From the NCBI RefSeq assembly GCF_029892105.1, contig NZ_JARZAJ010000029.1:1-64000 (forward strand): a stretch of DNA of 64,000 bases, given 5' to 3'. Under the pieces are notes generated by a model. It did not search any database, was not told the DNA's origin, and worked only from the letters and a program-made list of their open reading frames with translations. Source of the stretch: Kitasatospora sp. GP82. GTDB taxonomy: Bacteria; Actinomycetota; Actinomycetes; Streptomycetales; Streptomycetaceae. Positions 54,174 to 63,993 of this stretch are shown here, one piece after another (within the stretch, counting starts at the first letter, position 1; every line of letters starts with the position of its first letter). Both the position numbers and the translations under genes were made by a program.

Positions 54174-55256
54174 GTGACTCGCGCAGCCGACCCGACGCAC
54201 ACCCAGGAGGATCCGGCCCGACGCATCTCGTTGCGGCGGGACCAGATTCGGCACGCTCCGGCGCAGACCGTCCCGGTCGGCTCCCTGCTGCACGCGGACT
54301 CCCCGCGGCTGAACGGCGAGGACGCCGAGCACGTCGCCGCCCTGGCGGACGCGGAGGCACCGCTGCCCCCGATCCTCGTGCACCGGCCGACCATGCGGGT
54401 GGTCGACGGAATGCACCGGTTACGTGCCGCGGTGCTGCGCGGGCAGGAGCACATCGAGGTGCGGTTCTTCGACGGCGACGAGACCGAGGTCTTCCTGCTG
54501 TCCGTCGCCGCCAACACCGGCCATGGCCTGCCGCTCTCCTCGGCGGACCGGGCGGCCGCGGCCCACCGGATCTTCTCGAACCATCCAGAGTGGTCCGACC
54601 GCATGGTGGGCTCGATCGTGGGGCTGTCCTCGCGGAAGGTCGCGGAGCTTCGACGAGACCTGGGTGGCCAACTCGCCCAGCTCTCCAGCCGGATCGGGCG
54701 CGATGGCCGCAGCAGGCCACTCGACTGGTCGCAGGGACGCGAGCGGGCCAGCGAGGTGATCAGGAGCAACCCCACCGCGTCGCTGCGGCAGATCGCGCGG
54801 GCCGCCGGAATCTCCCCCACCACGGCGGCCGACGTGCGCGACCGGCTGCGCCGCGGCGAGGACCCGGTGCCGCTCGGGCAGCTCGAGGCGAAGCGGGAGG
54901 CCGATCGGGCCGAGGCCGCCTCGGCCGCGGACCGTAACGCCCCGCGGCCCAGGTCGCTGCCGGAACTCGCGTCGGTCTTCGACACCCTGCGCCGGGACCC
55001 CTCGCTTCGGTTCAGCGAGACGGGACGTAGCGTGCTGCGCATGTTCGACGTGTGCCGGATCGCGGCCCGGCAGCAGCACGAGATCGTCGAGGGTGTCGCA
55101 CCGCACTGCGCCGTCGCGGCCGCCGAGATGGCCAGCGGACTCGCCGGGCTCCTCGAGGCCTTCGCGACGGAGCTCCGGCAGCCGGGCGAGCCGGAGGCCG
55201 TTCAACCGACCGGGAGCCGCCGGTTGAACGGGTTGAACGAACCGCACCGGCTCTGA
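54174..55256 (+). CDS. StrR-type pathway regulator, copy 2, with a TTA codon
   Basis: A 360-residue paralogue of the regulator at 50934. It has the same 'LPPILVH.PTMRVVDGMHRLRAAVLRG' block (~64-90), the 'SSRKVAELRRDL' helix and the helix-turn-helix 'ASLRQIARAAGISPTTAADVRDRL'. Leu83 in His-Arg-Leu is encoded by TTA (54420-54422), so its translation should require the bldA tRNA. GTG 54174 follows AAGGAGAGG. A StrR-like repeat in the gap before it suggests autoregulation or cross-regulation by copy 1. It is followed by the exporter gene. Confidence 0.93.
   Translation: MTRAADPTHTQEDPARRISLRRDQIRHAPAQTVPVGSLLHADSPRLNGEDAEHVAALADAEAPLPPILVHRPTMRVVDGMHRLRAAVLRGQEHIEVRFFDGDETEVFLLSVAANTGHGLPLSSADRAAAAHRIFSNHPEWSDRMVGSIVGLSSRKVAELRRDLGGQLAQLSSRIGRDGRSRPLDWSQGRERASEVIRSNPTASLRQIARAAGISPTTAADVRDRLRRGEDPVPLGQLEAKREADRAEAASAADRNAPRPRSLPELASVFDTLRRDPSLRFSETGRSVLRMFDVCRIAARQQHEIVEGVAPHCAVAAAEMASGLAGLLEAFATELRQPGEPEAVQPTGSRRLNGLNEPHRL
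55200..55229. promoter_or_regulatory. StrR-like inverted repeat with 12-base spacer (site D)
   Basis: GTTCAACCG and CGGTTGAAC form a perfect dyad separated by 12 bases instead of 11, and another GTTGAAC follows at 55232. It overlaps the end of the StrR copy 2 gene, about 65 bases before the exporter start. Confidence 0.4.
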
Positions 55257-55294
55257 ATGCTTCTCTCCCGAGTCCGACAGATGGAAGGCATGGC

Positions 55295-56575
55295 ATGACC
55301 AAGCGTGGGCCGGCGGCGAACGTCCGGCTGAACCGGGACTTCTGGCTGTTGCTCAGCGGACGGCTGGTCTCTTTTGTGGGCGACCAGGCGCAGTTCTTCG
55401 CCCTGCCGCTGGTCACCCTGGCGGCGACCGGATCGGCGACCCAGGCGGGTGTGGTCAGCGGTCTAGGCACCATGTCGTACCTGCTGTTCGGCCTGGTGGC
55501 CGGGGCGCTGGTGGACCGGTGGAACCGCAAGCGCACGATGATCTGGTGCGAGATCGGGCGTGCCGTGCTGGTCGCGACCGTGGTTGTCGCCCTGTGCTGG
55601 GGGCGGCTGACGGTGGCCCAGCTCTACCTCTTCGCGATCCTCACCGGCGTGCTGAGCACGCTGTTTCAGTCCGCCAACAGTGCCGCGCTGCCGAACGTCG
55701 TGCCGGCGGACCAACTGCCCACCGCGCTCGGGTACAACGAGACGCTCTACAACGCCGTACGGATCTTCGGAGCGGTGGCCGCCGGCGCGCTGTACGCGCT
55801 GGGCAGGGTGGTGCCGTTCGCCCTGAACGCCGTCTCGTTCGCCGTGTCCGGCCTCTCCCTGCGGTTCATCCGCGCCGAGTTCCAGAAGCAGGAGCGGGCC
55901 AAGGCCCGGCCGAAGCTGACCACCGACATCCGGGTGGGCCTCAGCTGGCTGTGGCACCAACCCGTGATCCGCTTCCTCACGTTGGTCAACGCGGCGGACA
56001 ACGTGCGCTACGGCGCCGGCTACCTGGTCATCGTCGTGCTCGCCCAGCAGGCGAAGGCCTCCAGCGTGCAGATCGGCCTCATCTTCAGCGCCGCCGCCGT
56101 CGGCGCGCTGCTCGGAGCTCTCGTCTCGGACCGCGTCACCAAGCGCTATCCGCTGGGTAGGATCGCCGTGGCGATGCTCTGGATCGAGGCACTCGGCTTC
56201 CCGCTGTACGCGCTGGCGCCGAACGTCACCCTGATCGGCGTCGTGGCGGCGATCGAGTCCCTGGTGGCGCCCGTCTACATGGTCGCCATGACGGCCTACC
56301 GGCTGTCGATCACCCCGGACGAGCTTCGCGGCCGCACGTCGAGCGCGATTTCCACGCTCACCACCGGCGCGCTCTCGCTCGGCACCGTCGCGAGCGGTGC
56401 GCTGATCTCCTGGCTCGGCGCGCGGGGAACGGTTCTGGTGCTCGGCGCCTGGATGGTCGGTCTGGCCGTCGTGACCTCTGCGAACCGGGCGGTGCGCACG
56501 GCGCCGGTGGCAGCTCCCGCCGCTCCCGCCGTACCCGAAGGCTCGCAGGGTACGCCGGTCTCGGCCGAGGCATAG
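55295..56575 (+). CDS. MFS transporter (EntS-like exporter)
   Basis: A 426-residue major facilitator protein with about 12 hydrophobic segments. 'RLVSFVGDQAQFFALPLVTLAAT' is helix 1, 'GALVDRWNRKRTMIW' is the loop 2-3 motif, and the central loop is charged (near 190-205). This MFS_3 subgroup includes siderophore and peptide exporters. It probably exports the cluster product. ATG 55295 was chosen because GGAAGG lies upstream; the frame is open to 55052. It ends with an Ala/Pro-rich tail. It follows the StrR copy 2 gene by 38 bases. Confidence 0.92.
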   Translation: MTKRGPAANVRLNRDFWLLLSGRLVSFVGDQAQFFALPLVTLAATGSATQAGVVSGLGTMSYLLFGLVAGALVDRWNRKRTMIWCEIGRAVLVATVVVALCWGRLTVAQLYLFAILTGVLSTLFQSANSAALPNVVPADQLPTALGYNETLYNAVRIFGAVAAGALYALGRVVPFALNAVSFAVSGLSLRFIRAEFQKQERAKARPKLTTDIRVGLSWLWHQPVIRFLTLVNAADNVRYGAGYLVIVVLAQQAKASSVQIGLIFSAAAVGALLGALVSDRVTKRYPLGRIAVAMLWIEALGFPLYALAPNVTLIGVVAAIESLVAPVYMVAMTAYRLSITPDELRGRTSSAISTLTTGALSLGTVASGALISWLGARGTVLVLGAWMVGLAVVTSANRAVRTAPVAAPAAPAVPEGSQGTPVSAEA

Positions 56576-56627
56576 CACGCGCGCGCGACCGCGTGACGCG
56601 AAGGTTCCATCACGTCAGAGGGACGGA

Positions 56628-58307
56628 ATGCTCGAGGAGTTCACCGGATTTCTGCGCACGCGGCCCGAGGTCGAGTCCGCGATGGTCACGACCGCCGAAG
56701 ACGGGCGGCCGGTCGCCTACGTGGTTCTGGCCGGGACGGCGCCCTCCGGCGGGGCCGGCCCCGACACGCAGGTCGAGTCCTGGCGGTGGGTGTTCGAGGA
56801 CTGCTACGACCTCGCGGACGCCGACGAGTGCGCGTGGACGGCGGCGATCACCGGCTGGACGGACAGCTTCACCGGCGGGCCCATCGACGCCGACGGCATG
56901 GCGGAGTGGGTGGACACCACGGTGGTCCGGATCGCGCAACTCGCTCCCCGAAGGGTGATCGAGATCGGCGCGGGCACCGGACTGCTCGTCAGGCCGCTCG
57001 TCGAACGGCTTCAGGTCGAGGAGTACACCGCGACGGACTTCTCGGAGCGGTCGGTGGCGATACTGCGGCGCCTGGCCGGGCAACTGCGGCAGGGCAGGCC
57101 GGGAATCCGCATGGCGGTGCACCGAGCCGCGGCGGACGAACCGGTACCGCCGCCCGCCGACGGCGGCCGCTACGACACCGCCGTCATCAACTCGGTGGCG
57201 CAGTACTTCCCTTCCGCCGGCTACCTGGAATCCGTGCTGGCCGGACTGCTCCCGCAGATGGCCCCCGGCGGGCACATCTTCCTCGGAGATCTGCGCAACT
57301 CCCGTCTGCTGGAACAGTTCGCCTGGATGAAGCACGACGCCCTCGGCACGGCCCACCGGCTGTCGGAGCGGCAGATCCGCGACGGGGTCGCCCGCGAGCT
57401 GACCGGCGACGGCGAGCTGAGCCTCGACCCGGACTACGTGCTCGGCCTGGCCCGGCTCTTTCCGCAGGTGTCCTGCGTGGAGGCCGCACCGCGGCGCGGC
57501 GCGGCGCCCACCGAGATGACGATCTTCCGCTATGACGCGGTGCTCCACCTTGGCTGCCCGCCCGGTGACCACGACGTGCCCTGGGAGGACGGCGGGAGCA
57601 TGACGCTCACCGGGATCGGCCACCGTCTCGACGCCGACCCCGCCCCGTTCGGCCTCCAGGGCATCCCAAACGGCAGGCTCGACCAGGCCCGGCGCGTTCG
57701 GGCCAGATATGCGGAGGTCGAACCCGCGCCCGGCCCGCCGGGGATCGACCCGGAGGCCCTGTGCCGCCTCGGCGAGCGCCACGGTCGACGGGTGCGGCTG
57801 CGGTGGAGCCGACACGGACGGCCCGGGGACTACGACGCCTGCTTCGGGCCGGGCGACGGCCCGGAGCTGGAGCACTACGGCATCTCGTTGCCCGGGACCG
57901 GAACGGACCTCGGGGCGCCGGGCCGCGTGCCGTATCCGCTGTTCCCGCCCGGTGCGGAACACGGTCGGAGGGCCGCCCTGTCCGCCGCCCTGTGCGCGGC
58001 GTTCCCCGATGCCGAGCGTCCCGAGATCGTCTTCGTCCCCTCGCTGGAGCGGTGGGCTGGAGTGGCCGAACCGAAGGGACCGATGGTGGCCGACGAGGAC
58101 GCGACCCGGTATCAGGTCGTGCTGAACGGCGAGGGGCAGTACTCGGTCTGGTCGGCGGACCGGGAGCTCCCGGCGGGCTGGTCCGCGGAGGGCACCGTTG
58201 GCGGGCTCGAGGAGTGCACGGACCGGATCGACCGGATCTGGACGGACCTGCGGCCGCTGAGCCTGGTCCGGCTCGACGCCGGACCGCGGAGCGAGAGGAC
58301 GCAGTGA
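56628..58307 (+). CDS. Methyltransferase with A-domain remnants fused to an MbtH-like domain
   Basis: A 559-residue protein with an unusual layout. Residues 1-36 look like the end of an NRPS A domain ('VESAMVTTAEDGRPVAYVVLAG'). Residues ~45-330 are an NRPS-type methyltransferase with WTDSFTGGPI (77-86), MAEWVDTTV and IEIGAGTGLL (111-120). Residues ~340-470 resemble the piece that follows a methyltransferase inserted in an A domain ('LQGIPNGRLDQARRV'). Residues ~484-559 are an MbtH-like domain with NGEGQYSVW, PAGW and IWTDLRPLSL. It thus looks like an excised A-domain insert carrying its own MbtH. It probably methylates a carrier-bound amino acid and may also activate the free A domain. ATG 56628; GGGACGGA upstream. 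Confidence 0.85.
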   Translation: MLEEFTGFLRTRPEVESAMVTTAEDGRPVAYVVLAGTAPSGGAGPDTQVESWRWVFEDCYDLADADECAWTAAITGWTDSFTGGPIDADGMAEWVDTTVVRIAQLAPRRVIEIGAGTGLLVRPLVERLQVEEYTATDFSERSVAILRRLAGQLRQGRPGIRMAVHRAAADEPVPPPADGGRYDTAVINSVAQYFPSAGYLESVLAGLLPQMAPGGHIFLGDLRNSRLLEQFAWMKHDALGTAHRLSERQIRDGVARELTGDGELSLDPDYVLGLARLFPQVSCVEAAPRRGAAPTEMTIFRYDAVLHLGCPPGDHDVPWEDGGSMTLTGIGHRLDADPAPFGLQGIPNGRLDQARRVRARYAEVEPAPGPPGIDPEALCRLGERHGRRVRLRWSRHGRPGDYDACFGPGDGPELEHYGISLPGTGTDLGAPGRVPYPLFPPGAEHGRRAALSAALCAAFPDAERPEIVFVPSLERWAGVAEPKGPMVADEDATRYQVVLNGEGQYSVWSADRELPAGWSAEGTVGGLEECTDRIDRIWTDLRPLSLVRLDAGPRSERTQ

Positions 58308-59323
58308 TCCCGCTGCATCCCGACGGGCGGACCAGACTCACCATCGAGACCGGTGTCGCCGCCGTCCTGACCGGCGACTACGGCAGTTTGGCCGGTGGGA
58401 TGGCTACGCTGTACGAAGGCGCCAAGGCGGCCCAGTGGAACGCCGCGACGGACATCGACTGGTCGCTGGAGGTGCCCTTCGGGGAGCCGCTGCCCGACGG
58501 GTCGGAGTACGCGCTGGGCACCTTCCGGCTCTCGCCTCTCGGCGGGCGGGGCAGTGCCGTGTGGGACAGGTTCAGGTGGGAGACGCAGGCGTGGATGGTC
58601 TGCCAGTTCCTGCACGGCGAACAGGCGGCCATGCTGGCCAGCGCCAGGCTGGCCGAGGTGCTGCCGGACATCGAGGCGAAGTTCTGCGCGGTCAGCCAGG
58701 CCGGGGATGAGGCCCGGCACGTCGAGGTGTTCGCACGGTACGTCCGCGAGCACGTCCCGCAGCCCTACCCGGTCTCGGGCGGCCTCCGGCACCTCTTCGA
58801 GGACGCCCTGGGCGCCGCGGACTGGGACCTGCTGGCACTTGCCATGCAGTGCCTGGTGGAACCGCTGGCCCTCGCCGGCTTCCGGCTCGCCGGGGCCACG
58901 TTCCATGACGACCTCATCCAGCAGATCGTCCGGCGGGTCGCCCGCGACGAGGCGCGCCACGTCTCCTTCGGCGTGCTGCTGCTGCAGGACGTCGTGCCGC
59001 AGCTGAGCTCGGCCGAACTGGTGCGGCGGGAGGAGTTCCTGATCGAGTCGGTCGAACTGATGCGGCGCCGGTTCCTGCTGGGGGACCTGTGGGAGCGCTT
59101 CGAGGTCCCGTTGTCGGACGGCGCGGCTTTCGCCCGGTCCGATCCGGGACTGGTCGCCTACCGGCAGGCGTTGTTCTCCCGGGTGGTCGCGATGCTCGCC
59201 CGGATCGGGCTGCTCACCCCGCGCGTGGTGGCCAGCCTGGAGCGGATGGACCTGCTGAGCCGGATCGGGGCCCGGACGGTGGCCCGGCTGGAGCCGACCG
59301 CGGGCGGCGGGCGGCGGAGGTAG
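58304..59323 (+). CDS. Ferritin-like diiron oxygenase
   Basis: A 339-residue helical protein with a carboxylate-bridged diiron site. The ligands are predicted as Glu106 (HGEQ), Glu136 and His139 (first DEARH), Glu186 (VEPLAL), and Glu216 and His219 (second DEARH). The layout recalls AurF-, BesC- and ribonucleotide-reductase-like oxygenases used in natural-product N-oxygenation, desaturation or hydroxylation. GTG 58304 overlaps the previous stop. It is the last gene before a terminator. The substrate cannot be assigned. Confidence 0.85.
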   Translation: MIPLHPDGRTRLTIETGVAAVLTGDYGSLAGGMATLYEGAKAAQWNAATDIDWSLEVPFGEPLPDGSEYALGTFRLSPLGGRGSAVWDRFRWETQAWMVCQFLHGEQAAMLASARLAEVLPDIEAKFCAVSQAGDEARHVEVFARYVREHVPQPYPVSGGLRHLFEDALGAADWDLLALAMQCLVEPLALAGFRLAGATFHDDLIQQIVRRVARDEARHVSFGVLLLQDVVPQLSSAELVRREEFLIESVELMRRRFLLGDLWERFEVPLSDGAAFARSDPGLVAYRQALFSRVVAMLARIGLLTPRVVASLERMDLLSRIGARTVARLEPTAGGGRRR

Positions 59324-59328
59324 CGCGT

Positions 59329-59362
59329 GCCGCCTGCTGCGGGCGAGCCCGCAGCAGGCGGC
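59329..59362. terminator. Strong bidirectional terminator
   Basis: Sixteen-base perfect arms (59329-59344 and 59347-59362) meet at a two-base centre, between the convergent diiron oxygenase and ABC-F genes. Confidence 0.9.
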
Positions 59363-59368
59363 CCCGCC

Positions 59369-60973
<1,605 letters not shown>

Positions 60974-61133
60974 GGATTGACGCTCCGAGAGGAGATGAGG
61001 ACACACGGGTGGCGTGGAGGCGGGTCCGGCAGCTAGGAGACTCGGGGCGTCGACATGCCGACAGGCTAACCGTCCGGGCCGAAAATCGCAGGCTGTTCAT
61101 GCCTCGCCGTGCACAGCGCCGGGTGGCCGGCCT

Positions 61134-62315
61134 TCATCTGACCGTCGCGTATCTCTTCCGGACCTGTTCGGCCACCTTCGGCCAGGAGAATTCGCGCGCC
61201 GCCCGGCGCCGCCCGGCGGTCCCCAGCCGGGTGGCCGACGCCGGGTTGTGCAGCAGCTCGTTGACCCGCGCGGCGATCTCCTTGGCGAACACCTCCGGGG
61301 CGGCTGGCTCGCCGGTGCCGTCCGGAGCGGCGTCGAAGGGCACCAGTAGTCCGGTCTCTCCGTCCACGACCACCTCCGGAATTCCCCCGGTGGCCGTGGC
61401 GACGACCGGAGTGCCGCATGCCATCGCCTCCAGGTTCACGATCCCCATCGGTTCGTAGATCGACGGGCAGACGAACACCTCGGCGTGGCTGAGCAGTTGC
61501 CTGAGCGCGCAACGCGGGAACGACTCTCGGATCCAGGTCACCTCGACGCCTGTGCCGCGCAGTCGTTCCACGGCTCGCCCGAACCATTGCCGCTGCTCGA
61601 CGGTGTCAGCGGACTGGGCTACCACGACGAGCCGGACACCGGGCGCGAAGTACTGCGCGGCGCGCAGCAGATGGCCCAGCCCCTTCTGCCGGGTGATCCG
61701 CGCGACACAAACGACGAGCGGCCGATCCAGTGGGATCCCGAGCGCGTCGAGCTGGTCGGTATCGCTGTCCGGGGCGAACGCCTCGACGTCGATGCCGTTG
61801 TGGATCACCGAGACGCGGTCAGCACCGATGTTCGGGTAGGTGCGAAGAACGTCGGCTGCCATGGCCGCGGAGACTGCGATGACATGGTCGGCCGAGGACA
61901 ACGCAGTCCGCTCCAGGAAGGAGGAGAGCCGATAGCCGTCGCCTAACTGTGCCTTCTTCCACGGGCGCAGTGGTTCCAGGCTGTGGGCGGTGACGACGTG
62001 CGGGATCCCATAGCGGACCTTGGCAAGGTGGCCGGCGAAGTTGCTGTACCAGGTGTGGCTGTGCACGACGGAAGCCCCCTGGACGGCAGCGGACATGGCC
62101 AGGTTGACCGCCATCGCCCCGAGCGCCGGGTCGCCGTCGGCGAGCCGACCCTCTGTACCGTGCGCCGTCACCCAGGCCTCCAGCCGGGGCTCGCCGAAGC
62201 AGTGCACCCGGATGTCCAGCGAGCGGCGCAGCTGCCGGGCCAGGTTGCCGACGTGTTCGCCCGCTCCGCCGTAGACGAACGGCGGGTACTCGCGGGTCAG
62301 CAGGTCAACCCGCAT
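61134..62315 (-). CDS. GT4 glycosyltransferase, actinobacterial GlgA/GlgM type
   Basis: A 393-residue GT-B fold enzyme. The N-terminal 'LTREYPPFVYGGAGEHVGNLARQL' and 'VVHSHTWYSNFAG' and the C-terminal 'CPSIYEPMGIVNLEAMACGTPVVATATGGIPEVV' donor-binding block match actinobacterial glycogen synthase or maltose-1-phosphate synthase. It should transfer glucose from an ADP- or UDP-sugar. Its partner in glycogen metabolism would normally be glgC, which is not seen here. Next to a sugar phosphate cyclase gene it may instead glycosylate a cyclitol; that is inference. ATG 62315 (start codon in 'cat'). Confidence 0.88.
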   Translation of the reverse strand: MRVDLLTREYPPFVYGGAGEHVGNLARQLRRSLDIRVHCFGEPRLEAWVTAHGTEGRLADGDPALGAMAVNLAMSAAVQGASVVHSHTWYSNFAGHLAKVRYGIPHVVTAHSLEPLRPWKKAQLGDGYRLSSFLERTALSSADHVIAVSAAMAADVLRTYPNIGADRVSVIHNGIDVEAFAPDSDTDQLDALGIPLDRPLVVCVARITRQKGLGHLLRAAQYFAPGVRLVVVAQSADTVEQRQWFGRAVERLRGTGVEVTWIRESFPRCALRQLLSHAEVFVCPSIYEPMGIVNLEAMACGTPVVATATGGIPEVVVDGETGLLVPFDAAPDGTGEPAAPEVFAKEIAARVNELLHNPASATRLGTAGRRRAAREFSWPKVAEQVRKRYATVR

Positions 62316-62727
62316 GAGTGGAAAACCCCTTCGTCGAGCGGATGGCCGAGCAGGGCGGGTGTCCCGTCATCTCGTTGGTCGGCGCGACCTCGTCGGCCAC
62401 GCCCTTGAGCTCCGGATGGCGTTGCTCGTGCCGACCGGGCAGCCGGTTCAGACCAGCGCATGTCGCCGCTGCGCAAGGTGCCGGTGTGCTTGACCGTCCC
62501 CCCCGTTGCCAAGGTATGGGTCGACGGCGGTTACGGCAACACCGTGATAACTCATCAGATGTCCTCTGGCAGGCAGGTATGCCTGCCCGTCCGCACGCGA
62601 CGGCAAGTTCTTGCGGAAAGTTTTCGAAGATCCTTGCCATGATCGTCGACCACCTGTTTGACTCTGCTTCAGTTAACCGCAGTTGAGGCCGGCCCGGTGT
62701 GCTGCTGGCCGGTCCGAGGAGTGTCGG
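62316..62727. other. Divergent intergenic region with a hairpin
   Basis: This 412-base gap lies between the divergent glycosyltransferase and cyclase genes. It includes an 8-bp inverted repeat GGCAGGCA/TGCCTGCC with a 4-base loop (62568-62587), likely an operator or attenuator. The ribosome binding site GAGGAG at 62716-62721 serves the cyclase. No gene was supported. Confidence 0.45.
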
Positions 62728-63939
62728 GTGGTGCAGACGGCAGTGGCGGAGCCCGGGGTCCGGGGCGACGAGGGTGGCTTCACGCTCCTCGCGCCGGAAG
62801 GGACTTCGTACCGGGTCGACATCACGGATGGGGTGTTCGCACCGGAGAACCCGCTGCTGGCCGGGTACTGCGAGGGCCGCCAAGTGGTCGCCTTTCTCGG
62901 CCCGACCGTCGACCGACTCTACGGACAGCAGCTGCGCTGCTACCTCAACACCTGGTTGAGGCCGGGAAGTTGGAGTGTGGTCAGGCTTCCCGGCGGTGAG
63001 GAGCACAAGACCATGGCCTCGGTCGAGGAGATCTGTGCCCAAGCCAAGGCTGCCGGACTGGACCGGCGTGGTGTGATGCTCGCAGTCGGCGGCGGAGTCA
63101 CGTGCGACCTTGTCGGGTTCGCGGCGGCGATCTACTGCCGGGGAGTGCGGTATATCAAGGTCAACACGACGCTGGTCGGACAGGTCGACGTCGGCGTCGG
63201 CGTCAAGACCGGCGTCAACGCTCTTGGTACCAAGAACATGCTCGGGGCGTACCACCCCGCGTACGCCTCGATCAACGACCCAGCCTTTCTTGAGACCCTG
63301 CCAGGACGTCAGATCCGCTGCGGCCTTGGTGAGATCGCCAAGATGGCGATCATCAAGGATGCACGGCTCTTCCGCGCAATGGAGGAGCACCCAGGGGTTC
63401 TCCGGCGGCCCTGTCCGGAGCCTTCCTGGCTGTCCGACTCGGACGGTGTCCGGCGCGGCCTGGAGAACTACGTGCTGCGCACCGCGATGGCGTTGATGCT
63501 GGAGGAGCTCTGTCCGAACCTCCGCGAGCACGACCTGGCCCGGCTGGTCGACTTCGGCCACACCTTCGGCCCGGTGATCGAAACGGCCAGTGACTACCGG
63601 ATCGCACATGGGGAATCGGTGGCCATCGACATGGCCCTTTCCACCCAACTCGCCCGGGAGTTGGGCCTGATCGGTTCCGGGGACTGCGAGCGGATCACCC
63701 GTCTGATCGTCGACCTCGGCCTCCCGGTCCACGACCCGCAGACCTGCACACCAGAGCTGATGAACCGGGCGCTCAGGGCCTCCTGGGAGCGGCGTGGTCG
63801 GCGCCTGCACTTGGTGGTGCCCGACGGTATCGGCTCGGCGGTCTTCGTCGACGATCTGGAGGACATCCCCGCCGCCGCTCTGACAAGCGCGCTGGAGTCG
63901 CTCGCCGCTCTCCAGAACCCGCTCGCCGCCTCCCACTGA
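62728..63939 (+). CDS. 2-epi-5-epi-valiolone synthase-like sugar phosphate cyclase
   Basis: A 403-residue member of the dehydroquinate-synthase superfamily. NAD-binding GGEEHK and AVGGGVTCDLVGFAAAIYCRG are present. The diagnostic segment reads VDVGVGVKTGVNALGTKN, and 'HTFGPVIETASDYRIAHGESVAIDMA' follows; these match valiolone synthases rather than dehydroquinate synthases, which have Ser-Val-Gly-Gly-Lys. It should cyclise sedoheptulose 7-phosphate to a C7 cyclitol. GTG 62728 was chosen because GAGGAG lies six bases upstream. Related enzymes (epi-valiolone and gadusol synthases) cannot be excluded by eye. It probably opens a cyclitol locus continuing to the right. Confidence 0.88.
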   Translation: MVQTAVAEPGVRGDEGGFTLLAPEGTSYRVDITDGVFAPENPLLAGYCEGRQVVAFLGPTVDRLYGQQLRCYLNTWLRPGSWSVVRLPGGEEHKTMASVEEICAQAKAAGLDRRGVMLAVGGGVTCDLVGFAAAIYCRGVRYIKVNTTLVGQVDVGVGVKTGVNALGTKNMLGAYHPAYASINDPAFLETLPGRQIRCGLGEIAKMAIIKDARLFRAMEEHPGVLRRPCPEPSWLSDSDGVRRGLENYVLRTAMALMLEELCPNLREHDLARLVDFGHTFGPVIETASDYRIAHGESVAIDMALSTQLARELGLIGSGDCERITRLIVDLGLPVHDPQTCTPELMNRALRASWERRGRRLHLVVPDGIGSAVFVDDLEDIPAAALTSALESLAALQNPLAASH

Positions 63940-63993
63940 CGTCGGCCATGGCCGCCGCCTGACTTCGCCTCGCTCGACAGGAGCCGTACCGAG

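Noticed and set aside
62656..62688. A possible StrR-type site before the cyclase gene
   Set aside because: The half-sites are imperfect and the spacing is 15 bases.
62305..63936. A 543-codon minus-strand frame over the cyclase
   Set aside because: It is the antisense shadow of the conserved cyclase and has no motif of its own.
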